Positions 17,432 through 26,551 of a DNA stretch of 64,000 nt are shown here, in pieces; the first letter of the stretch is position 1; each line of letters opens with the position of its first letter. The stretch comes from Romboutsia lituseburensis DSM 797 (GTDB lineage: Bacteria > Bacillota > Clostridia > Peptostreptococcales > Peptostreptococcaceae). A program made the position numbers and the translations under genes. The notes under the pieces were generated by a model. The model ran no database searches. It was not told where the DNA came from and saw only the letters and a program-made list of their open reading frames with translations. The stretch is taken from assembly GCF_900103615.1 (NCBI RefSeq), contig NZ_FNGW01000005.1, forward strand, positions 248,001 through 312,000. The letters are read 5' to 3'.

Positions 17432-18592
17432 ATGTTTAATAATTTTTTAAAATATTTTACTATTATATTGTTTTTCACATTTATCTTCACTGTACCTATA
17501 ATTACTTTGTTTACACCAGATAAAAAAATTAGTGAAATTGAAAATAAAATACTTACACAATTACCCAAATTGAGCTTTAAAAATATACAAGACAAAAGCT
17601 TTATGAATAATTTTGATAAATATAGCTCTGATCAATTTCCTTATAGAAATCAATTTATAAAATATAAAAATGCTTATTCTTATATTATAGGAGTAAGGGA
17701 GTTTAGAGATGTATATATAAGTAATGATGAGAAATATATGGATAAATTTATATATAATAATAATATAATAGACAAAAATATTTGCCAGGCAACAATTTTA
17801 TCTAAATATTTCCATGATAATTATAAAATAAAGTCGACACTTATGGTTATACCTACATCTATTGCTTTTTATAAAGATGCTCTTCCTTCTTGGACTATAA
17901 GCGATGATCAAAAACATACTCTTGATTACATAAATTTAAAGGTAGAAGAATTATCTAATATAAATTCAAAGAATGACTATAACAATTTTATTAAATTTTA
18001 TTCACCTTATAATATATTAAAAAAATATACTGATTTACCTATATATTTTAATACAGATCACCATTGGACTCAGCTTGGAGCTAGAATAGCTTATGAGGAT
18101 TTATACAATAAAAATATCTCTATAAATTCAATTTATGATGGATATAATAAAGTTTCTAGTAATTTCTATGGAACTTATTACTCCAAGGCTATGATTCCCA
18201 ATATAAAAGGTGATGACTTATACGCATATAATCAATTCAATAATTTTAAGGTATCAATTGATTTTACTAAAAATTTTAACACTCTTTATGATAATGATAG
18301 ATTAAAAGGGAAAAATAAGTATCAATTTTTCCTACATGGTGATCCTGCTTTTGCTGTAATAGAAGGAAATACTAATAAAAATAATGAAATTTTAGTTTTC
18401 AAAGATTCATTTGCTCATAGCTTTATTCCTTTTTTAACTTCTAACTATAAAAAAATTCATGTTGTAGATCCTAGATATTATCATATAGATGTAAAAAAAT
18501 ATCTTTCTCAAAATCCTAATATTAAGGAAGTTTTATTTATTAGTAATATTCAAACATTTAATTCTAGTGAACTTTATAATTTATTAAAATAA
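17432..18592 (+). CDS. DHHW-family (AlgJ/AlgX-like) acetyltransfer partner protein
   Basis: A 386-residue protein with an N-terminal membrane helix (about 9-24) and an extracytoplasmic SGNH-like domain. The DHHW signature is seen as NTDHHWTQLGARIAY, and the nucleophile region as FKDSFAHSFIPFL, as in AlgJ-type acetylesterases and acetyltransferases. It starts with a strong AGGAGGAG site 14 bp after the MBOAT stop, so the two are co-transcribed. Its expected job is to take the acyl group from the MBOAT protein and place it on the polymer outside the membrane. A terminator follows. Confidence 0.9.
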   Translation: MFNNFLKYFTIILFFTFIFTVPIITLFTPDKKISEIENKILTQLPKLSFKNIQDKSFMNNFDKYSSDQFPYRNQFIKYKNAYSYIIGVREFRDVYISNDEKYMDKFIYNNNIIDKNICQATILSKYFHDNYKIKSTLMVIPTSIAFYKDALPSWTISDDQKHTLDYINLKVEELSNINSKNDYNNFIKFYSPYNILKKYTDLPIYFNTDHHWTQLGARIAYEDLYNKNISINSIYDGYNKVSSNFYGTYYSKAMIPNIKGDDLYAYNQFNNFKVSIDFTKNFNTLYDNDRLKGKNKYQFFLHGDPAFAVIEGNTNKNNEILVFKDSFAHSFIPFLTSNYKKIHVVDPRYYHIDVKKYLSQNPNIKEVLFISNIQTFNSSELYNLLK

Positions 18593-18632
18593 AAAATGCT
18601 TCTATAACTCAAGTTATAGAAGTATTTTTTTT
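18592..18632. terminator. Bidirectional terminator between convergent genes
   Basis: A stem of about 12 bp (CTTCTATAACT with its complement) is flanked by A-rich sequence on the left and a T-run on the right. It serves the plus-strand DHHW gene and the minus-strand Amidase_6 gene. Confidence 0.8.
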
Positions 18633-18634
18633 TA

Positions 18635-19153
18635 CTAATAATAATATCCAAGTATTTTTATATATCTTTTTTCACCCTGTTTTAAGCTTAAGGGATAATC
18701 CTTTAAATTATAAGTATGCTGACATATAAGGTAATCTAGTAAGTATTCTCCATCTAATATTATATCTGTAACTATCATTGTATGGTATGCTTTGCCTTCA
18801 AACACTAACTGGACTATATCACCTAATTCAAGTTCATTATAATTAGCTATCCTTGCATAAATTCCAAAATTATAACTATTTTCTGTATTATTTCCTATTA
18901 TATATTTGTAGAAAGGTTCTGCAGCTGTCCATGTAGGTGTTCTTACTTCATCACTATACCAATACCATTTTTGTATTACATTGGTTCCAAAATTATCAAA
19001 TGGTATATTGCCCGCTTTTATACACTGCGATATATAATTAGTACAATCTCCGCCATAATTTTCATAATTTTTATACATTGGATTATAAGATAATGCCCAT
19101 TTACGTGCATAGCTAACAGCTTTTTCTCTGTCATATTCATTTAAGTTTTTCAT
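18635..19153 (-). CDS. Amidase_6-type putative cysteine amidase domain protein
   Basis: A 172-residue protein that matches the putative amidase domain PF12671. The N-terminal DREKAVSYARKWAL and the ENYGGDCTNYISQC motif place the likely catalytic Cys at 37; the Trp/Tyr-rich middle and the AYHTMIV segment supply the likely His. The fold is related to NlpC/P60 and CHAP. No signal peptide is present with the chosen start; the ATG at 19151-19153 follows GGGAGGGG, whereas a longer frame has no ribosome site. It sits 34 bp downstream of the DUF3298 gene and probably shares its transcript. Substrate unknown. Confidence 0.82.
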   Translation of the reverse strand: MKNLNEYDREKAVSYARKWALSYNPMYKNYENYGGDCTNYISQCIKAGNIPFDNFGTNVIQKWYWYSDEVRTPTWTAAEPFYKYIIGNNTENSYNFGIYARIANYNELELGDIVQLVFEGKAYHTMIVTDIILDGEYLLDYLICQHTYNLKDYPLSLKQGEKRYIKILGYYY

Positions 19154-19187
19154 CTTATCCCCTCCCTGTATAGTAACCTTATATGCC

Positions 19188-19826
19188 CTAACTCCATATA
19201 TTATTAATGGTATATTCACTTAGAATTTCCTCATATTCTGAAAATAATAATTTAAATTCTACTACATGAGAAATACTTTTACTTATCTCATAACTAGAAA
19301 AACAAAGTACAATTCCATCTTTTTCTATATAGAAATTTTGTTCACTACATATTCCTTGAAAGTTTTTTTGTATATCTTCAGGACTATATCTTTTTATTAA
19401 ATATTGAAATTTTCGATATAATTTATCATTTATTATTTTTATATAATCTTTATCACCATTAAATAAATCAGATAATTTTATTTTCTTAGATTTGTCTAGA
19501 TCATAATTATAGCAATTAATATAAGTAATATCGTATAATCCTAGCAGTTGTGAGAATTCTATAGGTATACTAATAATATTATTTTTATTTAAAGTGACTC
19601 TATACTCGGTTATTACATGTAATATATTTTCAGTTAAAGTAAATATATTTATATTTGCTTCATCACTAGCTACATCTTTAAATGTTATTATGTCTTCGTA
19701 TACAACATTATTTATTAGATTTATTATATTGCTATATACACTTTCTTCATTTATAATTGGATAGGATAAATTACATTTTACTAAACTTGTACTTTCATCT
19801 ATAACAATTTTGTCAATGGATAACAT
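19188..19826 (-). CDS. DUF3298-like protein
   Basis: A 212-residue protein with no signal peptide. The middle (VITEYRVTLNKNNIISIPIEF, then YDITYINCYNYDLDKSKKIKLSDLF) resembles the DUF3298/PdaC-RsiV C-terminal domain, which often occurs outside the membrane in envelope proteins. The C-terminal part (CSEQNFYIEKDGIVLCFSSYE) fits the same domain. The start at 19824-19826 follows GGGGGATCTAT; a longer frame lacks a ribosome site. It lies immediately upstream of the Amidase_6 gene on the same strand. The function is unknown, and the lack of a signal sequence is odd for this family. Confidence 0.7.
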   Translation of the reverse strand: MLSIDKIVIDESTSLVKCNLSYPIINEESVYSNIINLINNVVYEDIITFKDVASDEANINIFTLTENILHVITEYRVTLNKNNIISIPIEFSQLLGLYDITYINCYNYDLDKSKKIKLSDLFNGDKDYIKIINDKLYRKFQYLIKRYSPEDIQKNFQGICSEQNFYIEKDGIVLCFSSYEISKSISHVVEFKLLFSEYEEILSEYTINNIWS

Positions 19827-20004
19827 ATAGATCCCCCTTATCATATTAGTCTTTATTATTAATATGTATCTTAGATGTAATTTGTTATAAATATTAAGCA
19901 AATGTAAGTTATACTATTTTTGTAAAAGTTTAGTATTGAATATATTGTAATACTCTAATATAATAAGTATATTATTCTAAAAATAAAAGAAAGAAGGGAT
20001 TATT

Positions 20005-20991
20005 TTGTCGAAGTTGAAAAAGCTAGTAATAGTTCTAGCTGTGCTTGTTGTAGCCTTCCCAGCGGCGGCTTTTGGTTATGTATATATGAAATTAAATAGT
20101 ATACATGATTCCAGTGTAGATAAAAATATATTAGGTAAAAATAATTATAGGGCAGAAAACGGAATAACTAACGTTCTTCTAATAGGAACTGATGGAAGAC
20201 CTGGAGAAACTTCTTCTAGATCCGATGCAATGATGATACTTACTATAGATGGTAAGAATAAAAGTCTTAAACTTACTTCATTAGCTCGTGATACTTATGT
20301 TGATATACCAGGACATGGTAAACAAAAGCTTACTCACGCTTATGTATATGGTCAAGAAAGTTTATTAATTGAAACTATTGAGAAAAACTTTGAATTAGAT
20401 ATTCAAAATTATGCTACAGTTGATTTCTACTCATTTATGGATATAGTAGATACTTTAGGTGGAGTAAGTGTTGACGTTCAACAAAATGAAATTGCAGAAA
20501 TGAATAAGTTTATAAAATGGGATACTTATAAATGGAATACTAATCCTAATAAAGGACCTATGAAACTTATAGAAAATCCAGGTGTTCAAACACTTAATGG
20601 ATATCAATTATTATCGTATTCTCGTATAAGAAAGAATGATTCTGCCTTTGAAAGAGATAGAAGACAAAGAAATGTAATACAAGGTTTAATCAACGGTGTT
20701 AAAGATTTACCTGTAACTAAATACCCAAGTTTAATTGATACTATACTACCTTACCTTAAAACTAACATGAAGCCAACTGAAATAATAGCTTTAGGTGGTA
20801 AAGTATTAAGTATAGGTAATAATGAATTAAAACAAATGGAATTCCCTATAGATGATGACGTTCACAGTACTGGTCATATAATAAACCATCAAACTGGATG
20901 GGTACTTGAATTTGTTCCTGATTCATTAGATATATTACATGATTTTATATTCTTAAATATAATGCCTGAAGATAATCCTAAATTAAAATAA
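20005..20991 (+). CDS. LytR-CpsA-Psr (LCP) family wall-polymer ligase
   Basis: LCP proteins transfer undecaprenyl-linked polymers to peptidoglycan outside the membrane. The 328-residue protein has an N-terminal membrane helix (about 7-27) and the full LCP domain: VLLIGTDGRPGETSSRSDAM, SLARDTYVDIPGHGKQKL, VDTLGGVSVDV and YSRIRKNDSAFERDRRQR, with the Arg and Asp residues that bind the lipid pyrophosphate. It starts at a TTG with AGAAGGGA upstream. Lying beside the surface-polysaccharide region, it is the best candidate here for attaching that polymer to the wall. Its own terminator follows. Confidence 0.95.
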   Translation: MSKLKKLVIVLAVLVVAFPAAAFGYVYMKLNSIHDSSVDKNILGKNNYRAENGITNVLLIGTDGRPGETSSRSDAMMILTIDGKNKSLKLTSLARDTYVDIPGHGKQKLTHAYVYGQESLLIETIEKNFELDIQNYATVDFYSFMDIVDTLGGVSVDVQQNEIAEMNKFIKWDTYKWNTNPNKGPMKLIENPGVQTLNGYQLLSYSRIRKNDSAFERDRRQRNVIQGLINGVKDLPVTKYPSLIDTILPYLKTNMKPTEIIALGGKVLSIGNNELKQMEFPIDDDVHSTGHIINHQTGWVLEFVPDSLDILHDFIFLNIMPEDNPKLK

Positions 20992-20996
20992 AAATA

Positions 20997-21036
20997 AAAA
21001 CTTCTTAAGTTATTAATAATAATTTAAGAAGTTTTT
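20997..21036 (+). terminator. Terminator after the LCP gene
   Basis: AAAACTTCTTAA pairs with TTAAGAAGTTTT and is followed by T residues, just beyond the LCP stop codon. Confidence 0.8.
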
Positions 21037-21049
21037 TATAATCTAAATA

Positions 21050-21078
21050 AAAAAAGCTACTTAAACAGTAGCTTTTTT
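21050..21078 (-). terminator. Terminator after the Cwp19-like gene
   Basis: AAAAAAGCTACT pairs with AGTAGCTTTTTT around a 5-nt loop. On the minus strand the hairpin abuts the stop codon and ends in a T-run. Confidence 0.88.
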
Positions 21079-22767
21079 CTATACTAGTCTTCCATCTTGT
21101 AGGAATTTGTATGTTATTCCATTTATTATTAAAGTCTCATTTGAAGCCATCGCTCCTCCTGATTTTAACCAATACCATCCATTATAATCTTTAAACCATT
21201 GATTTTCTAGCATTCTTCCACTAGGCTCAAATCTATACCATTTTCCACCTACTAATACCCATTCATTTGAAGCCATCGCTCCTCCTGATTTCAACCAATA
21301 CCATGTTCCATTATAATCTTTGAACCATTGGTGTTCTAGCATTCTTCCACTTGATTCAAATCTATACCACGTTCCACTTAATGATACCCATTCATTTGAA
21401 GCCATTGCTCCTCCTGATTTCAACCAATACCATGTTCCATTATAATCTTTGAACCATTGATTTTCTAACATTCTTCCACTTGATTCGAATCTATACCATT
21501 TTCCATTTACCAATACCCATTCGTTTGATGCTCTACTTCCATTTGATTTTATCAGATACCAGTTATTATTCTCTTTTATCCATTTAGGCTGATTTGATGG
21601 TGAACTGTAAAGTTCTTTCATGTCATTTTGTAATTGACTGTTATTGACTATATCTCTAGCTGAGAAATACATACTACCTTTTATTGTACTATATTTTCTA
21701 TTTAAAGATACTTGTTGTTTTATTTCTCCCGCTACATCTTGGTAACTATAATCAGCTTGTCCTCTTTTATATACACCTTGTCCTATGTATAAATCTACAT
21801 TACTTCCTTTTACTTCATTAGCCCACCAACTAACTAATTTAGAATAATCAGCAGCTGAATTTCCTATGGGCCAATATATTTGTGGTACTACATAATCTAC
21901 AAGACCTTGTCTTATCCATGCTCTTGTATCTGCAAAATGATCTGAATAACTTTCTTGACCTCTTGTATCTGATCCAGTAGCATCACTAGATTTATTTCTC
22001 CATATTCCAGCTGGACTAACACCAAATTCAACATTTGGATTAATATTTTTTATAGATGCCTTTACTTCTCTTAATAAAGAGTTTACATTTTCTCTTCTCC
22101 AGTCGCTCTTGCTCATTCCATTTCCATACTTATTATATGTTGCATTATCATTCATTCCATCTCTATAGAAATAATCATCAAAATGAACGCCATCCACATC
22201 ATAATTTTTAACTACCTCTGACACTGAGTCCACTATATGTTGTCTTACCTCTGGTAAACCTGGATTATATGCTAAAGCCTTATACTTTCCATTGTTATGC
22301 TCTAAAACCCAGTCTGGATGTTTTCTAGCTGGATGATTAGATGATAGTCTATTTAAGTCTGTTGTATCTGTTGTCACTCTATAAGGATTAAACCATGCAT
22401 GAAATTCCATACCTCTATTATGAGCTTCTTGTATTAAAAATGGAAGTGGATCATATCCTGGATCCTTTCCCTGAGTTCCTGTTAAATACTCTGACCATGG
22501 ATTTATGCTTGATTTATAAATCGCATCACCTTTTGGCCTTACTTGAACTACAACTGTATTTATACCTGATCCTTTTAATTTATCTAATAAATCGATATAC
22601 TCTTTCTTTTGTTGAGCTTGATTATTTTTTGTTGATGGCCAATCCATATTATAAACTGTAGATATCCATGCTGCTCTCATTTCTTCAGAGCTACTTGCAG
22701 AAGCTTCTACACTAAAAGTTGTAAATATCATTAATAATGATAAAATTATCGCTTGTACCTTCTTCAT
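21079..22767 (-). CDS. Cwp19-like surface glycoside hydrolase (GHL10/DUF187) with choline-binding repeats
   Basis: A 562-residue secreted protein. It has a signal peptide (1-24, ending ASA), a GHL10/DUF187 glycosidase barrel (about 27-385; EEMRAAWISTVYNMDWPS, VDGVHFDDYFY, GVSPAGIWRNK, VDYVVPQIYWP) and then CW_binding_1 repeats (about 390-562; KWYRFESSGRMLENQWFKDY and similar). The catalytic part resembles C. difficile Cwp19, a peptidoglycan lytic transglycosylase. Cwp19 carries CWB2 repeats, but here the anchor is choline-binding type. It lies beside the LCP gene, which as I recall matches the cwp19 context. The ATG follows GGGGGAATGAA. The catalytic assignment is strong and the orthology probable. 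Confidence 0.88.
   Translation of the reverse strand: MKKVQAIILSLLMIFTTFSVEASASSSEEMRAAWISTVYNMDWPSTKNNQAQQKKEYIDLLDKLKGSGINTVVVQVRPKGDAIYKSSINPWSEYLTGTQGKDPGYDPLPFLIQEAHNRGMEFHAWFNPYRVTTDTTDLNRLSSNHPARKHPDWVLEHNNGKYKALAYNPGLPEVRQHIVDSVSEVVKNYDVDGVHFDDYFYRDGMNDNATYNKYGNGMSKSDWRRENVNSLLREVKASIKNINPNVEFGVSPAGIWRNKSSDATGSDTRGQESYSDHFADTRAWIRQGLVDYVVPQIYWPIGNSAADYSKLVSWWANEVKGSNVDLYIGQGVYKRGQADYSYQDVAGEIKQQVSLNRKYSTIKGSMYFSARDIVNNSQLQNDMKELYSSPSNQPKWIKENNNWYLIKSNGSRASNEWVLVNGKWYRFESSGRMLENQWFKDYNGTWYWLKSGGAMASNEWVSLSGTWYRFESSGRMLEHQWFKDYNGTWYWLKSGGAMASNEWVLVGGKWYRFEPSGRMLENQWFKDYNGWYWLKSGGAMASNETLIINGITYKFLQDGRLV
21120..21560 (-). repeat. Tandem repeats of 126-129 bp encoding cell-wall-binding modules
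   Basis: Nearly identical units are seen, for example the CATTTGAAGCCAT-containing block beginning at about 21138, 21264 and 21393. They encode pairs of CW_binding_1 motifs. High DNA identity between units suggests recent amplification or gene conversion and possible length variation between strains. Confidence 0.85.
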
Positions 22768-22999
22768 TTCATTCCCCCTATTTTATTTTTTTCTTCAGTT
22801 TTCTACAAAGACTTACAATATAGAGTATACATAAAGAAAATATGCTAGTCAATGAATGCTAATAAAGGAATTTAATGTATTTAAAGCAAGAATAAAATTA
22901 TCACATAAATTTATTATACTTTTTTAAAATATAGACTGTTATAAGGATTTATAGTAATATATTATATGACTATTATGGAAAAGAAAGGAGAGAGCTTTT

Positions 23000-23014
23000 T
23001 TGTCTAAAATATGA
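23000..23014 (+). other. Minimal TTG-initiated reading frame with strong ribosome site
   Basis: A GGAG ribosome-binding site (22987-22990) stands nine bases before TTG TCT AAA ATA TGA. The stop overlaps an ATG that opens a second six-codon frame ending at 23031. Neither frame joins the polymerase frame. It could be a leader peptide or a decayed start. Confidence 0.3.
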
Positions 23015-23054
23015 TTATTAGCTTGATTTAGTCATAAAAGCAAATCAATTCATT

Positions 23055-24188
23055 ATGATTATTGATAATATAAAAACTAAATATCCTAAAATTGTATATT
23101 TATTACTTAGCGCACTTATCTTTATTTTAATTGCTAAGTCTTATTTATTCTTTGTATACGTAGTTAATTTCAATGGAGAAATCCCAAACAATATAAACTT
23201 TGTATGTGTATGGGGATTTAGATTATTTTTAATAAGTTTAATACTATTTATTAAATGGGACTTTTCTGAAATATTACTTTTAATAATCGGACTAGTCATA
23301 ACTCTTTTAACAAGAAATTCTTTATTTCTTGCATTCTTTGTAATGGGGGTATATTGTAGAAATAATAAAATATCTAATGAATATTTAGTTAAAAATTATT
23401 TATTTATCACAGCAATATTTTTCTTAGGTATGATTTTATTAAATGCATTCAATATTTTACCTAATGGAGTTGATGTTCACTATAGAGGAGATTCTATAAG
23501 AAATGACTTTGGATTCGGTAACCCAAATTCTCCATTTTTAGCGGCATTACCATTATATGCTGGTTATATTTACTTAAGATTTGACAAGTATGATATTTAT
23601 GATAGAATTTTGCTTTTAATAGCCTCTTTTGTTATTTATTTTCAAACATATAGTAGAACTGGTCTTATAACTATACTTGCTATATTATTATTTATAGAGA
23701 TAGTTAAAAGAGTTGACATTAGGAAAAACAAGTTTGCAACCTCTATTTTAACACTGTTACCGTTAATAATAACTGCTTTATCATTCTTTACTGCTAAATT
23801 TTTAAATAACAATTTCTTCAATGAAATACTATCTCATAGACCAGAATCTTGGGATATATATATTAAAAATATTAAATTATTTAGAAACCCACATTACTAT
23901 ACACTTAGAGAAACATATCCTTTAGATAACTCTTATATTTTCTCTTTTGTATTGTATGGAGTTATATTTACTATACTTTTACTAGCACTATATACTTACT
24001 ATATGCGTAAAAATTTATTAGAAAATAATGCTAAAATAATAGCTATATGTTCAATATTTTTAATATATTCATTTGGAGAAAATATTTTATTTAATATTGG
24101 TTTAAACTTTACATTAATACTAGCTATAAGCAGTGTTTCTTTTAGGAATTTTTTAGGTCCTAAAAAAAGTATCTTTCAAAGAAAATAA
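23055..24188 (+). CDS. O-antigen ligase/polymerase-like (Wzy-type) membrane protein
   Basis: A 377-residue membrane protein with about ten hydrophobic segments and a large outside loop (about 255-300) containing SHRPESWDIYIKN and PLDNSYIF. This is the layout of Wzy polymerases and WaaL-type ligases. It resembles the polymerase-like protein at 45366-46481, which has the matching SHRPYYWNKYL loop and LGFSNPNAAYMAF versus FGFGNPNSPFLAA. The ATG has no clear ribosome-binding site, while a strong one stands 60 bp upstream before a tiny frame. A glycosyltransferase gene follows after 19 bp. It is probably a second polymerase for a surface glycan. Confidence 0.82.
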   Translation: MIIDNIKTKYPKIVYLLLSALIFILIAKSYLFFVYVVNFNGEIPNNINFVCVWGFRLFLISLILFIKWDFSEILLLIIGLVITLLTRNSLFLAFFVMGVYCRNNKISNEYLVKNYLFITAIFFLGMILLNAFNILPNGVDVHYRGDSIRNDFGFGNPNSPFLAALPLYAGYIYLRFDKYDIYDRILLLIASFVIYFQTYSRTGLITILAILLFIEIVKRVDIRKNKFATSILTLLPLIITALSFFTAKFLNNNFFNEILSHRPESWDIYIKNIKLFRNPHYYTLRETYPLDNSYIFSFVLYGVIFTILLLALYTYYMRKNLLENNAKIIAICSIFLIYSFGENILFNIGLNFTLILAISSVSFRNFLGPKKSIFQRK

Positions 24189-24207
24189 ATTTAAATAGGA
24201 GGAATCT

Positions 24208-25233
24208 ATGTCAAACATAAAAATTAGTATAATAGTTCCTATTTATAATGGGGAAAAATATATATCAAATACTCTAGATAGCATATTAAATCAAACACTT
24301 GAAAATATAGAGATAATAGCTATAAATGATGGTTCTACTGATAACAGTAAAAGTATATTAGATTCTTATATCAAAAAATCAGATAAGATAAGAGTTATTC
24401 ATCAAGAAAATAAAGGTGTATCTGCTACTAGAAATAATGGAATATTATCTGCAAATGGAGAGTATATCGGATTTGTAGATGCCGACGATTTAATAGATCC
24501 AGATATGTATAAAAAATTATATGAAAAAGCTATATCTAATAATGCAGATATTGCTATTTGTGGTTTTATTGAAAAAGATTTAAGCGGTAATATATTAAGA
24601 GAATACGAATATCAATATTCAGATACAGTTCTAAAAGATAGCGATATTCGTAATTCTTTTAAAACTTGTTTGAATACGAAAAGAGAGCCTCTAGGCGGTG
24701 CTCCTATTTGGAATAAAATATTTAAAAAAAATATATTAATCGAAAATGATATATTAATTGATGAAAGTATTACAGTTGGAGAAGATTTTTGCTTAAATAT
24801 ACGTTGCTTTGATAAGGCCAGAACTGTAGTAGGAACTAAAGAAAAACTTTATCATTATATGAATATTAATCCAGATAGTATAATGTCTAAAATAAGCGAT
24901 AAGAAATTTTACAATTTTATAGATGGCCGAAAAGCTATACTTAAAAATTTAAGTACTTTTGGTTTTTATTCTGAAGAATATTTAAGATTTGAAAATGGAA
25001 GAAATTTTGCAAACTTAATACAAATAGCAGATTATAAAATAAAAAATTCAAATAATATAAAAGATAGCTATAAAATATCAATGGATATTCTAAAATCCGA
25101 CGATTTTAAATCCTCTATAAAATTAAGTGATAATAAATATTTATCTAAAAACTTACAATTAATTAAAAAGATTTCTCAAGCTAACTTAAATTTTATCATC
25201 TTTATAATTTTATATTTAAGAGCAAAAAAATAA
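24208..25233 (+). CDS. Family 2 glycosyltransferase
   Basis: A 341-residue GT-A glycosyltransferase. The N-terminal domain has ISIIVPIYNGEKYISNTLDS, INDGSTDNS and the metal-binding GFVDADDLI, followed by GAPIWNKIFKK and GEDFCLNIRC, typical of CpsI/EpsH-like enzymes that extend surface polysaccharide. The C-terminal end is hydrophobic (NFIIFIILYLRAKK) and may touch the membrane. It begins with AGGAGG 19 bp after the polymerase-like gene, so the two form a transcription unit ending in the bidirectional terminator. Donor and acceptor sugars are not predictable. Confidence 0.92.
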   Translation: MSNIKISIIVPIYNGEKYISNTLDSILNQTLENIEIIAINDGSTDNSKSILDSYIKKSDKIRVIHQENKGVSATRNNGILSANGEYIGFVDADDLIDPDMYKKLYEKAISNNADIAICGFIEKDLSGNILREYEYQYSDTVLKDSDIRNSFKTCLNTKREPLGGAPIWNKIFKKNILIENDILIDESITVGEDFCLNIRCFDKARTVVGTKEKLYHYMNINPDSIMSKISDKKFYNFIDGRKAILKNLSTFGFYSEEYLRFENGRNFANLIQIADYKIKNSNNIKDSYKISMDILKSDDFKSSIKLSDNKYLSKNLQLIKKISQANLNFIIFIILYLRAKK

Positions 25234-25260
25234 GTAAGGTTAAAACCTTACTTATTTTTT
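25229..25260. terminator. Bidirectional terminator between convergent genes
   Basis: ATAAGTAAGGTT and its complement AACCTTACTTAT form a perfect stem with an AA loop, A-run to the left and T-run to the right. Confidence 0.9.
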
Positions 25261-25265
25261 ATTAT

Positions 25266-26405
25266 TTAATTTATAACACGTCTTGCACTAAAGTAATTGT
25301 TATTATAGTAATTCGATGTTAATTTGTCTATTCTAACTGTTTCACCCGGTCTTGGAGAGTGTATAAATTCTGAATTTCCTAAATATAAACCTACATGATT
25401 TATAGTTGTTCCATTTGAAGCGAAGAATACTAAATCTCCAGGTTTTAAGTTTGACCTACTTATGGCCGTTCCAAAATTACCCTGATCTCTAGATACTCTT
25501 GGTAATGTTATATTTGCACCTTGCTTGTATGCATATGATGTAAATCCTGAACAGTCAAATGAACTAGGGCCTTCTGCTCCCCATACATACGGTTTTCCTA
25601 TTTGTTTACGAGCTATATTTATTACATTTTGTACTCTCGCATCTGTACTTTCATCAGTATTATCCTCATAATATTCTCCTTGAGGAGTTATATACTTGCT
25701 ATTAACCCATCCTGTTAAAGAGTTTGAATATTCAACTTTATACCAGTTATTACTACCTCTTTCTATTATCTCTAGATAATTACCAGTATTAACTGATCCA
25801 ACTACGTCATAATCACTACTCGGACCACTTCTTATATTCAAGAAATCACATTCATTTACTATTGCAATACTTGAAGCATCTTTAGTTATATATGTACCAC
25901 TCTTATTAAAATCATACCATACGTTGTTAATCTTTAATATTTCATTAGATGCCATTTTACCGCCTGGCTTTAACCAGTACCAAGCACCTTTCGAATCTTG
26001 ATACCACTCATTAGATGCCATAGCACCACTTGATTTCATCCAATACCATGTTCCATCCTTGTCAAGGAACCATTCACTTGAGTACATTGCACCACTTGTG
26101 TAAAATCTATACCAAGTTCCATTTACACTTAGCCACTCATTAGATGCCATCATTCCATCAGATTTTAAATAGTACCATTTATTATTTTCTTGTAACCATC
26201 CTGTTTTCTTTGCATTATTTTCATAATAGTACCATTTGCCATTTTCTTGACTCCATCCATTGGCATGCTGTACACTATTATTTTCTACATTGGTTACTGA
26301 ATCTGCTGATGCAACGTTACCAATTAATGATATCGACCCTGCTATTCCTACAATTGAAGCAGTTTTCAGTAGTTTGTTATCTATATCTTTAAAATTTTTA
26401 TACAT
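25266..26405 (-). CDS. Secreted NlpC/P60 endopeptidase with choline-binding repeats and SH3 domain
   Basis: A 379-residue peptidoglycan endopeptidase. After a signal peptide (about 1-35, ending VASA) come five or six CW_binding_1 repeats (about 48-172; NNKWYYLKSDGMMASNEW type), a bacterial SH3 domain (about 178-240; NIRSGPSSDYDVVGSV) and an NlpC/P60 domain (about 256-379). The catalytic set is Cys285 (SSFDCSGFT), His337 (INHVGLY) and His349. The repeats precede the catalytic part, the reverse of the amidase downstream. The ATG at 26403-26405 is seven bases after GGGGAG; the in-frame TTG upstream overlaps that site. Confidence 0.95.
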   Translation of the reverse strand: MYKNFKDIDNKLLKTASIVGIAGSISLIGNVASADSVTNVENNSVQHANGWSQENGKWYYYENNAKKTGWLQENNKWYYLKSDGMMASNEWLSVNGTWYRFYTSGAMYSSEWFLDKDGTWYWMKSSGAMASNEWYQDSKGAWYWLKPGGKMASNEILKINNVWYDFNKSGTYITKDASSIAIVNECDFLNIRSGPSSDYDVVGSVNTGNYLEIIERGSNNWYKVEYSNSLTGWVNSKYITPQGEYYEDNTDESTDARVQNVINIARKQIGKPYVWGAEGPSSFDCSGFTSYAYKQGANITLPRVSRDQGNFGTAISRSNLKPGDLVFFASNGTTINHVGLYLGNSEFIHSPRPGETVRIDKLTSNYYNNNYFSARRVIN

Positions 26406-26551
26406 CTTCATTCTCCCCAATATTTAAAAACATTTTTATTTAATTTTACCATATTGTTCTAATATATTCAATTAATAGTATGTTTTTTGTATTGTTGACA
26501 CCATATTTTTGTTAATTTTAATCGATAATTGATTATTAATATAACTTAATG

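Noticed and set aside
20005-20034. An ATG start for the LCP gene
   Set aside because: No in-frame ATG precedes the membrane helix; the TTG has a suitable ribosome site and gives a normal N-terminus.
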